Source: Prostheceraeus crozeri (Eukaryota > Platyhelminthes > Polycladida > Euryleptidae). Taken from it: DNA of 64,000 nucleotides. The notes below the pieces were generated by a model, which searched no databases, was not told the DNA's origin, and saw only the letters and a program-made list of their open reading frames with translations. A program made the position numbers and the translations under genes. The stretch covers positions 124,001 through 188,000 of the forward strand of contig CAJQUW010007994.1 in the NCBI GenBank assembly GCA_907163375.1. The letters are read 5' to 3'. The first letter of the stretch is position 1. Every line of letters starts with the position of its first letter. Shown piece by piece: positions 46,861 to 56,440 of this stretch.

Positions 46861-49110
46861 TCACATGTTCAGACTGACATACACCCGTTGAACTACTCGA
46901 ATACTCCATTCCTCGATCTTCAACTTTCTCATAGTCAACCATATGACTTTCCGAGGTACACGGTCAAAAGTCAAGTTGCATTTCCAAATCAACAGATGCA
47001 AGATAAAGTTTCCTTCTTTCTGTTGTTGTACTTTTTGTACAGATGACGGATACGGAAAATTGCGTCCTTTTGTGCATTTGAATGGCATGAACCCGAATTG
47101 CATGGAATCGATAACAATCCGACCTTGAAGAAGTTGAAGTATCAGTTTCAGTGACCTTGAAGTCATTGCCGACATAATGCCACTCAAAAATTGTACGTTG
47201 AATTAATAAAATAAAAAAAATTGCTCTTTTACGAATGCCTCAATAACTCGTTCAGTTACTTTTAGAACATGATCAAGCATTTTCAGACCCCGACAACTGC
47301 CACAATCAAGTGAGTCGCCTTTTCTTTTAAATCAGTTCATAATACACAAGAGATTCCATTCATGCGGGACTTGAGCCTCTCGAGCGATTGAGTTGATAAG
47401 CCTTGTGATTACACAAGCAGATTCATGACTAGCGATAAGCAGCATTTCAACAGCAATCCCAGATGCACCTGCTGCTATATTCTTCTTCATAGCTTGGAAA
47501 CGGAGATCACTGTATCTTCTGGGATTAAAATGGGTGGCCCTTGCACAGGTTTGAGTGCTTAGAGCACCTCTTGATCCCATGGAGGATCTAGGCTTGCTGC
47601 TAGTTAAAAAATTTGTACATTAAAAAACAAAAATTAGTACATTTAAAAAACTGTACATTACTTTGTAATACTATCTGAATCTGCATGATGCTGGTTGAGA
47701 AACCGAAATACATATCAAATAAAATTAACGTTGCGGCTTAGAGCTTCTTTATATTTTTCTCATAATTTAGTAAAATGCTGGTAGAAGAAAATTCCGATAT
47801 CTTATCTGGTAAAACTGTCCGTGAATGCTTGCTTAAAAGTGCTCTGCACCGTGGGCTACACGACTTACAAATGTTCTGCTTTGGAGGGAGCCTTCGTGGT
47901 CGCATCTAGCTACTCTTGATCACAAGAGTGCATGTTAAAAGACTGAGCTGCGTTGTACATTCTTCGTTGTTGATCACCTGTATATTATTATGCATATTCT
48001 TAAACAGACGATGCTAATTTCAGATTTGTAATTGGCAAGTTAGTGAAATTGAACTTTAAACAGGGGAGTTGTGTCGATGTTGAGAGATGTGAACTAGGCC
48101 TGCTATTGGATGAAATGGAAGCTAATCAGGTCAGTTCCCATTTTTCAACGAATGATGCAACTCTATATTTAATCATTCTATTTACATTGGGTAGGTAATT
48201 TCGTCTAAGGAGGAAGAAGTCGATTTAACTTGAGATTCATGCAGACCAGACTTGCAAGTTATCAGTCTACCCTCAGGCAAGATCTTCCGCAGTACACACA
48301 TCCAAAAATCTGACTACATCTTCTTTTTATTATGTGTGTCATGATGTCCTCTCCCATCATGATTATTTTCAAAACCATCGTAAGATTGACCAACGTGACC
48401 ATGGAAATCGCTTGCTATTGGTTGGATGTCATCATCAAGGACGGATGACACTTCATTTAATAGCCTTGCATAGAATTCTTCTTTTTCTGCTAGCGGTCTG
48501 CTTGTTTATGGGGCGACCACAGATTGAATATTTAATATGACCTTTCCAATAAGGATGCGTAAATTCATCTGCCGATTGTCTATTCGATTGACGGATAAGA
48601 CTTTGGCCCACATGCACAGCCAAGTCGCGACTAGCGAAAATGATAGAAAGGAAAGGACTTTTTTCGCGTTGTGTGGTGGCTGTGTCACAAATTCGTCTTC
48701 AGCGTCATTATTCATCTTAACAACGATGTCATTCACCGATTACCATTGGCCGTTCAATAAAGCAATAGAAACGCTTGGGATTCTCATTACATGAAATGCA
48801 TGTTGAAATTTCAGTGACTACAAAGGAATGCACGGATCACTGCATCCACACTAAATTTAGAGGGTGAACACGAAGGCATTCTAATGATTCTTAGAAAAAT
48901 ATGCATTAACAAATTAATTGATTGGAAATTAATTGCAATTATTTGATTGAATCTTCAATTAATTGATTGGATGAAGTGTCAATTATTTACCTCTGCAATA
49001 ATTGCAATATACTTCTCGTTGACAAGAATGCCAACACCACCATACCCATCGTCATGTCAGTTCCAGCAAAAATTGTAGCGACTTATCTGACAATGTGTGA
49101 AATAAAAGCT
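46861..49110 (-). mobile_element. Strongly decayed RTE-like LINE (endonuclease to RT)
   Basis: Minus-strand pieces, from high to low coordinate: endonuclease GGVGILVNEKYIAIIAE (about 49010-49060) and RILIGKVILNIQSVVAP (about 48506-48560); RT entry MKKNIAAGASGIAVEMLL and VITRLINSIAREAQVPHEW (47332-47580); then IDSMQFGFMP and FDRVPRKVIWLTMRKLKIEEW (46861-47187). The order is that of an AP-endonuclease LINE with the VDLEKAFDRVPRxV style RT. Parts between are unreadable. An old insertion. Confidence 0.62.
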
Positions 49111-50720
49111 AAGAAAGTCAAGACTTTGCTATTCTGGGCCTTAAGAATGCAATTTTCAAAAGTTCGGAGTCTTTGTTCTGTGGATCTACCGATGGCAACT
49201 ATGAAACCTAGCAATGACAATTAGCGATAGCTAAACGAATTAAAATGACGGAATCATTCCGACCGAACAAAGTCATGATGAAAAGACGAAATTCACACAT
49301 TAACTGAAATAACCTTTCCACGTCTTGCTGCAAAAGTCAAGCAACATGAATAAATCTCATTTGAATGAAATCCGCCTCTATAAATGCAGTCAGCGATTCC
49401 CTATCGCGAAAATCCATAAAAATAGCTCATTGCAGTTATATATAGAACAGTAAAGGAAACGGCAATAAATGATAAAAACGATGAAGTAACAAATCGAAAT
49501 GCACTTAAGACGAATCGCTAGAATAACTTGAAAGAAGGTTTGACGACATTCTAAACTAGGACGGTTACATTACAAGCACTGCATCATCAAAATTCCAAAT
49601 ACAAACGAAATTCAAAAGCCACATACAGCTCAATTCAAATCATTTCTAAATAAACTACTAAAGCGCCCATCTAGTCGAATTCATGATCTTCATTGCTATG
49701 AAGGCCTTTCGCCAGTCTTCTGAACAGAATATACCCGATAGAAAGAATGCAAAAGAGTGATGACAAATGGGAAGCACAACTAAATGTTAAAATGGAGATG
49801 GCTTCACCACGGTAGATGAATACCAATTTATTACCAGGTCACGTTGCTTGTACAAATTCGATATGAAGCATTGAATATGCAAAGCTTCAGAAATGCGTAA
49901 TAACCTGTCATTTCATACGTAAAGGACAATGGAAAACTTGTCACGAAGATATTTGAGATCGCAATTACATTGAATGACATGAGAAGCTATGGCAGGAACT
50001 GCGGCGACTGTGACCTTTGATGAGCCATTAAGGAACATGTTCTTTTGAGCGAGCGGCGAGACTTCTGTTCGTCTTATTGACTGACCCGCAGTTGCATAGA
50101 GATCGGTAGACGGCAGAAGATGAGCACTGAACAGGAATCAGACATTTGATCTTTAGGAGAGCGCACTGGAATGCGTCCGGTTTTGTTTTTATTTATTCTT
50201 ATTATTTCTGATGGTGCTCAATATCCCCAGAATTTTCAATAAAGGAAGCGATACATGATTCGTTCGAAGAGGATCTGCATCCAAAATTAATTTTGAAAAT
50301 GAAACTTCAACGCAACTAGTCCTCCCCCAACCCACTGAAGGCTTGGACAGTGCTGACCGACAGAAATGAGATCACTCGACGCGTTCATTAGGTGGTCCGG
50401 TCACCTAAAGAGTGTCAAACTGCAGGTGACCGAGCAGAGTGATCGATTTCGAGATACTGGGTCCCATCGTCAAAGGCGGACAGAATATGAGAACACAAGG
50501 TCAAGGAAATGGAGGCGATGGAGCTCATACACCTCAATCCTAAACATCAACAAGACCTAACACTGAGAAAGCGCACCCATGTTATCATGAATCGATGCAG
50601 CCCAACTTTGGTATCCTCAACCTTAACTGAATATATGATGAAGCATGCACAATATAACTTCAAATATGAGCCCAGTCACTAAATTTTTCGCATTGTCATC
50701 ACTCCGCATGATAATCAAAA
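49111..50720. other. Sequence without recognised genes
   Basis: AT-rich. A 64-residue frame at 50366-50560 (FIRWSGHLKSVKLQVTEQSD) faintly recalls a LINE tail but is too weak to call. Confidence 0.45.
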
Positions 50721-50728
50721 CAGATTTA

Positions 50729-50796
50729 CTCGAAAAAAAATTCACGAGTTTATCGGTTGGTGGTTGGAAGTAGATAAGTACCCGTACGAAAAAAGT
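50729..50796 (+). repeat. Left terminal inverted repeat of the CACTA-type element
   Basis: Outer block CTCGAAAAAAAATT and GTTTATCGG, inner block TACCCGTACGAAAAAAG. Pairs imperfectly with 60060-60144; the spacing between blocks differs by about 15-20 bp between the two ends. Confidence 0.6.
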
Positions 50797-51009
50797 TTGA
50801 AAATCTTATAAGAATCTTATATAAGATCCTATGATTTTTTTATAAGAATGTAAGGTTATAAGAATATTAACATTATATCTATAAGATCTTATGAGAGATC
50901 TTATAAAAATTCTTAAACATTTCTTACGAAAGAAACAAGTTAATTTCTGATATAAGATCTTATATAATATTCATTTCATATCTTACACATTTACTATGTT
51001 ATGATTTTT
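50797..51009 (+). repeat. Subterminal AT-rich palindromic repeats
   Basis: Many copies of ATCTTATATAAGATC, ATAAGATCTTAT and shorter TCTTATAA words in both orientations. Shares TAAGATCTTATATAATAT with the right end at 60007-60045. In CACTA elements such repeats are the binding sites for the DNA-binding accessory protein. Confidence 0.7.
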
Positions 51010-51490
51010 AATTAAAAACTGATACTAAATCTTATATAATGAATTCCATTAAACCTTACACTTTTACTATATAAGATTTTTTCTTATAACCTGTTAACAG
51101 ATCTTATATAATGAATTCCATTAAACCTTATACTTTTACTATATAAGATTTTTTCTTATAATCTGTTAACAGATCTTATATAATGAATTCCATTAAACCT
51201 TATACTTATACTATGTAAGATTTTTTCTTATAACCTGTTAACAGATCTTATATAATGAATTCCATTAAACCTTACACTTTTACTATATAAGATTTTTTCT
51301 TATAACCTGTTAACAGATCTTATATAATGAATTCCATTAAACCTTATACTTATACTATGTAAAATTTTTTCTTATAACCTGTTAACAGATCTTATATAAT
51401 GAATTCCATGAAATCTTACACTTTCACTATGTAAGATGTTTTCTTATAACTTGCTAATATATCTTATATATTGAATTCATGAAATATCAT
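51010..51490 (+). repeat. 72-bp tandem repeats, seven copies
   Basis: GAATTC landmarks occur at 51041, 51113, 51185, 51257, 51329, 51401 and 51473, an exact 72-bp period. Each unit holds TCTTATATAATGAATTCCAT, ACTATATAAGATTTTTTCTT and a GTTAACAGATC palindrome. Units differ by only a few bases except the last. Confidence 0.93.
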
Positions 51491-51522
51491 TTACTAGTAT
51501 TGTCATTATCTGTTCAACTGTC

Positions 51523-51621
51523 TAGACCGTTAAGGCCTTAAATTTTTTTCAACTTTTGGTTTTAATATTCATAGACCGTTAAGGCCTTAAATTTTCTTTC
51601 AACTTTTGGCTTTAATATTCA
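51523..51621 (+). repeat. Two tandem 49/50-bp repeats
   Basis: TAGACCGTTAAGGCCTTAAA starts at 51523 and again at 51572; both copies end in TTTAATATTCA. They lie between the 72-bp array and the transposase gene end. Confidence 0.85.
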
Positions 51622-51973
51622 TAGAGTATTTTTTAATCAAAATTCATTTGATTAAAATGTTCATCATTTCCTTAAAAATGTCTATTTTAAAACCATCCGA
51701 CGTTAGATGCAGAGAAATATATGAGCATCTTCATATGCTGTATCGTGTGTGGTGCTTACGAAATACAATGAACATGTAAAACAAATAACATCTAATGATT
51801 CTAAAGTCCCATGAATTGTGCATACAAGCGAAAAACTATTTCTGACAATGGGTACGATTTTCTTTTGACTGAAAACAAGCAACGATTGTAACACAGAAAC
51901 ATACCAAACTATAAAATATTTTAGTCAAGAAAAGTCTGTAGAATGTCATCTATGATGTTACTAAAGATCCTTT

Positions 51974-54068
51974 TCAGAAGTTCCGTTCATAAATATTTGG
52001 CTGAATAGTAATTACGTTCATATCAAGAAAATTTTCAAAAAATATGCATAACCTATGAACACTTTCTAAGTCGATAAATTGTATCCCGTGAACAGGTGTC
52101 ACAATTCGAAGATGTTGGCATCCTGGAAAGTTGTTTATATCAAGATTTCCACCTGTTAGATAAGGAAGAGGACCCATGTCTTCAAATAGCTCAACTTCAG
52201 CCTTTAATTCGCCGTGTGTCAAACATGGTTGATCGCAATCACATGTTTTCAAAAAAGAAAAAGAAATGAATTTCACAATGAAGAAAACTCCAAGAAGATC
52301 CGCTGTCGCATAACAACATTTCCTTTTTGCCATTCGACTATATGATGACGTCGTGAACACACTATTTTTCATTAATACTTTAGTAAACACATGTACTTCA
52401 GTTGGATTGTCTCCGATTTGCACAGTTTTCTGGATGAGCGGGCTTAAAATTCTAGCCCCTGTCACATGCAACAATCCGGAATCGTCATGCCTTAAATTAC
52501 CAAATGATTGCTTTCGCATGAACCAATAATCAAGTATTCTTCTAGATAATTGAGAAGGTACGTATTGAGTTCCGGTGACAGACTTTTTCAATTGATATAA
52601 GAAAGACTCAAATGGTCTGGTCGACCACGCCCATAATGGGCCCCAATTTCGCACAGCTTGTGGTAAATGAAGAAGTTGATGGCAATTCCATGTCATATGC
52701 TCAACGCCATAAAGAATTTCATTATATTGCGAAAATGTATATAAAGCGTATTCTACACTGATAATATCGTCCTCACTAATCTTGTCTTTAAGCAGGAGAA
52801 ATGTACTGTTTGATAATATAAGGAAATGGTTGTAAAAATCTGGTGGTAAGTATGACCGTAGACAAATGGGCCCAAAGTATAAAAGAAAAGATTTGTATTC
52901 ACTTCCTCGCCAAAATTTACGAGTCAAAATTGAACGGTAAGTTCATCGAATATCAGACGGAATGTAAACTTCATATATATGCGAGTCAATAATAGTGGAA
53001 TACTTTCCAATATACCAGACTTTTAAGTGATTCCCTCTATCAAACCACAGCGATATCAAACGTCGCATAACACCTAAAAGTATGCAATGTAGGTAATCTG
53101 GTACAAAAGAAGAAACTAAATCAAAGTGATCTAGTTTCCTGAGAGAACAGCGATGCAATACACCTTTTGATTGGAAAGCATCAGGTTTTGGAACAATGCC
53201 ATCAGCAATATCTCCTGCTAGACGGATTGTTGCATCGTTTCTCATTGGAGCTGGTTCGGCACAGAAAGGATGCGTAGTAATGTGTGAAATTCTCCTTCCC
53301 TGATGTTCGCAACTGCTGCAACCGAAAATGCCGTTATACTGAACCATGCCCTGCAAACTAGTACGCATTGGTGCATCAACCGATGAAAGTATTACATGAA
53401 TACGAATTGTACGATACGTTTTCGTCGAAGCGTCAACCATGGAATGGCTTTTGTCATCTAACAAACTGCTGCATTTTTTTACATGAATGACAATTTATGT
53501 CATTTGTGCTTTTACAGGAAGAGCAATAACGATAGTGTTCTGAAGTCAAATCTTCTTTAGATTTTAATTTTGTCAAAAGTTTCGTAAAGTGATACTTACT
53601 CGAAACGCTGTTGTTTCCACTGACAGAATGCTGGCGTAAGAGACACAAAAGATCATCTAACAAAGACCACTTGAGTTTATGGCGAATAAGAAATTCGGAA
53701 ATTTTCAAAACTGATTGTCTCACTGTTAAGTCGGATTTTGGAAAAATCAGACGATCAGAATTCCAATCAACATCGAAGTCGAATGCCTCGTCGTAATGCT
53801 CTAATTCAGATTCACTATCGGAGTTTGTGAAATTATCGACGGTATTGTAGTCATTCACAGAAATATCAAGAAAGCTTTCACTAGTTTCGATTGTTCGCGA
53901 CTCTAAATATGAGGCACTAGATGAATCATCGCTTAAGTGCACATTGTCAATAGATGAAGACGCAGGTATCTGTTGAGATGGGGTCGTACTATATTTATTG
54001 CTAGTATCTCGATCAATATCTTCTGTCAACTTCCTCCTCCTCCTGTAACGCGAATATTTTGACTCCAT
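51974..54068 (-). pseudogene. CACTA/EnSpm-type (Tnp2/DUF4218-like) transposase, damaged
   Basis: Three minus-strand blocks. Block 1 (54068-53454): MESKYSRYRRRRKLTED, an acidic Ser-rich stretch, and a cysteine motif YCSSCKSTNDINCHSCKK. Block 2 (53464-52943): IHVILSSVDAPMRTSLQGM, GCSSCEHQGRR (the CxxC zinc pair of the Tnp2 core), FVPDYLHCILLGVMRRLISLW. Block 3 (52927-51974): EYKSFLLYFGPICLRSYLP, YNHFLILSNSTFLLL, the DUF4218-like VEHMTWNCHQLLHLPQAVRNWGPLW and FESFLYQLKKSVTGT. Blocks 2 and 3 are in one frame, split by an in-frame TGA near 52940. Blocks 1 and 2 differ in frame, and the usual segment with the first catalytic Asp between them seems missing. Not functional as it stands. Confidence 0.8.
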
Positions 54069-54350
54069 GTTATATCAGGGAGATTGATACTGCACAAATA
54101 ATTGAGTGTGTCTGCGGCTGATTATTTAGTCTAAGTAGAAATTAGGTGCAGTCTCTCGAAGCTGTACTGTCGTCTAGCAATCAGCGACCACGTTTTACAA
54201 AAATACTTAACAGCCGCAGAGTTCGTGTGTGTGTGATCATTGATTTTGTCGTCGGCGGTGTGTGTGTGGAAATTTCGAATGAAGATTCAACGCTTCGCAC
54301 ACAATAATCAAATCAAGACACGACACGGTCAAAAAAAAAATTCGAAGGAT
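54069..54350. promoter_or_regulatory. Probable divergent promoter region of the CACTA-type element
   Basis: Short non-coding stretch upstream of the transposase start, facing the BEN gene. It includes GTGTGTGTG tracts and a poly-A run. It would have been contiguous with 56250-56440 before the PLE inserted. Promoter role is inferred from position only. Confidence 0.35.
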
Positions 54351-54354
54351 CCAG

Positions 54355-56250
54355 GAAACGGAAGACGCCAAAGTTAAACAATTACCCTAGTGGAGAATCT
54401 TGTAAATAATTAGGTAATTAAAAGTCATGAACGAATGAGTATAAATTAATACTGACAACATAGAGTAACCTACTCTAGTAAAGAGCAGGTACTGAAATAC
54501 GTATAAAGGCAAGTCTACTCAACTGAAGACGGTAAGGGAAATAAATTAATACTTATAAACGATTTAATTTTTATCAAATAAGAACTGTAATAAGAGTTCG
54601 TCATGGACCTGACGAGAAGCTAACTAAAAATAACAAAAGGTGAAAATTAGAAACCTAAAAAACCAAAATTAAGTTTGCTGTGTATGGAGTCATCAGGGAG
54701 GAACCATGTGGCTGCATGAAGCAAGGTTTCGGCCCCTAACCTCCAACCTATACCACATGGCGGGGCCAGGCCAACCATATCGAATGTACGATATGGAAGG
54801 TCTCTCCAAGCCTGAGGAAACATAACCGAAAATAATTTTTTTTTAATATATTAGGACAAAAGGACGCACTTGAAACTAGAAGAGGTTATCTTAGCCCAAC
54901 ATGCCAATGATGGATGGCATCTGGCGTGGCGAAAAACAACCAAACTTAAAAACGAGGAACCTATTCTTGGAGGACTTAATGCAAGAATTAACCAGCAAAT
55001 TATTCTTATAACCCCATCCTTTAAAGATATCAAAAATGCCCTTAGCTCTTGATATGAAGGCGGAAGTATCAGATGAAATCCTAGCGAATCTGATGAGTTG
55101 GGCAGCAAAGATGTTTAAGCCAGTGTTCAAAGGCATGTTACTCTCGGGGAAAGTATACAGCACCACTGGGAAGCTGAACTCATCAACCTTATGGTAAACC
55201 TCTGTGATGTAATGGCCACCATCTTCGATCCTGATTTTTACATCCAAATAATTAACACATTTGTTGTTGTCCCCGCTTCTGCTAGCCAAGAGATCTACCG
55301 GGTAGATTTCAGGAAGGATCTTATCAAAATGTTTGAAGTTAAAAACACAAATGTCATCGACATACCTAGTGGTAAGAGAGAGAAGTTTGGCTAAGCCAAA
55401 TCTCTTACTCGCTAGGAGCCCCCTCACAAAATTGAACTCCCTGTAAGCCAAAAACAGGTCAGCTAAGAGCGAGCTGGAATTCCCACCCATAGGTATGCCT
55501 CGAATTTGCTTGAAGACAAGTCCCCCGAAAGTGACAAAAGTGTTATTCAGGATAAAACTTATTGCATTAAGGAATTGGGTTTTGGACCAGCAGTGATACC
55601 CTCTGTATTTTTTATTCGAGAAGAAGGTTCTATAATAGCCAATGCAAATAAAGCTCTTGGAACTGCTAAAAATTAACTCACATAAGTCTTTCAAGGACTC
55701 CATAACCTGGTCTAAATTAACATTCGTATAGAGTGAGGAGAAATCATGTACTTGTAAGGAGTGGCAATTCAAACCCGACATCCTGTCAAGGAATTCCCCA
55801 GAAGAGTTAATGCTCCAGAAGGCGTTCACACCTGAATTATGCTTGAAGGAAAGGCAATAACTACTAAACTTGTCCCGGACCAATTGCAAACCTTTTCTCA
55901 CCAGTATGGCCAAATCTTTGGATGTGCTGTTCCTGGCACCAGCAATGAATCTACTTTTATACGGATTTTTGTGCAATTTAGGTATCCAGAAAAGTTTAGG
56001 TAAAACCATAAACTTATCTTTAACCGTTATGCCAAAGGAATCCTTGAGGGTGGTGCAATGTTCGGCAATTATGTCATTAATGGAAGAAATTACTGGTGCG
56101 TAAGTCTGATTACCAACAGCATTGAAACTTCTAAGGTCAAAGCCTAGTTCGTTCAAGAGGATAATGAGGTAATACTTCCTACACACAATGACAAAATTGT
56201 TGGCGGCCTTATCCGCCGGAGTAATGATGTAATGATGTAAACTCGATGGG
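54355..56250 (-). mobile_element. Naiad-like Penelope element inserted in the CACTA-type transposon
   Basis: Minus-strand PLE, 5'-truncated near 56250. A single long open RT frame (56186 down to 54891) with further RT residues upstream (PADKAANNFVIVCRKYY). Motifs: LFWIPKLHKNPYKSRFIAGA, QVHDFSSLYTNVNLDQVM, IRGIPMGGNSSSLLADLF, TTRYVDDICVFN, VNYLDVKIRI and AAQLIRFARISSD. This motif set is that of the Naiad group of PLEs, whose GIY-YIG domain is N-terminal; that part is absent here through truncation. The 3' region extends to about 54355 and includes CCACATGGCGGGGCCAGGCC. The RT frame itself looks whole. Confidence 0.82.
54891..56186 (-). CDS. Reverse transcriptase of the Naiad-like PLE (truncated 5')
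   Basis: 431 uninterrupted residues of Penelope-type RT, from CRKYYLIILLNELGF to MPSIIGMLG. The palm motifs are HDFSSLYTNV (first Asp) and RYVDD (active site), with GIPMGGNSSSLLADLF between them. NSLNPQLIRYAR-type motifs of the family read as LNIFAAQLIRFARISS. The C-terminus ends shortly after GWGYKNNLLVNSCIKSSKNRF, with no GIY-YIG after it, consistent with the Naiad domain order. The start shown is not a real initiation site: the frame was cut by 5' truncation. Confidence 0.83.
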   Translation of the reverse strand: MCRKYYLIILLNELGFDLRSFNAVGNQTYAPVISSINDIIAEHCTTLKDSFGITVKDKFMVLPKLFWIPKLHKNPYKSRFIAGARNSTSKDLAILVRKGLQLVRDKFSSYCLSFKHNSGVNAFWSINSSGEFLDRMSGLNCHSLQVHDFSSLYTNVNLDQVMESLKDLCELIFSSSKSFICIGYYRTFFSNKKYRGYHCWSKTQFLNAISFILNNTFVTFGGLVFKQIRGIPMGGNSSSLLADLFLAYREFNFVRGLLASKRFGLAKLLSLTTRYVDDICVFNFKHFDKILPEIYPVDLLASRSGDNNKCVNYLDVKIRIEDGGHYITEVYHKVDEFSFPVVLYTFPESNMPLNTGLNIFAAQLIRFARISSDTSAFISRAKGIFDIFKGWGYKNNLLVNSCIKSSKNRFLVFKFGCFSPRQMPSIIGMLG

Positions 56251-56440
56251 AAGATGAGATGAGTGAGTTTCGACGTACAGCAATTCTATTGGTTAATAAC
56301 TTAATATATGACGTCTGCACGTCATACCGGATCATCGTTCTCTACATCTTGCCATAAATGGTCATTGTTGCTTGGTTGTGTGAGAATGGACTGAATTCGC
56401 AGCATAGGAATTTGATAATTATAGTTGACGTCCTCCAGCA

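Noticed and set aside
54870-56335. Other small open frames overlapping the Naiad-like RT
   Set aside because: Shadows of the long minus-strand RT frame in other frames.
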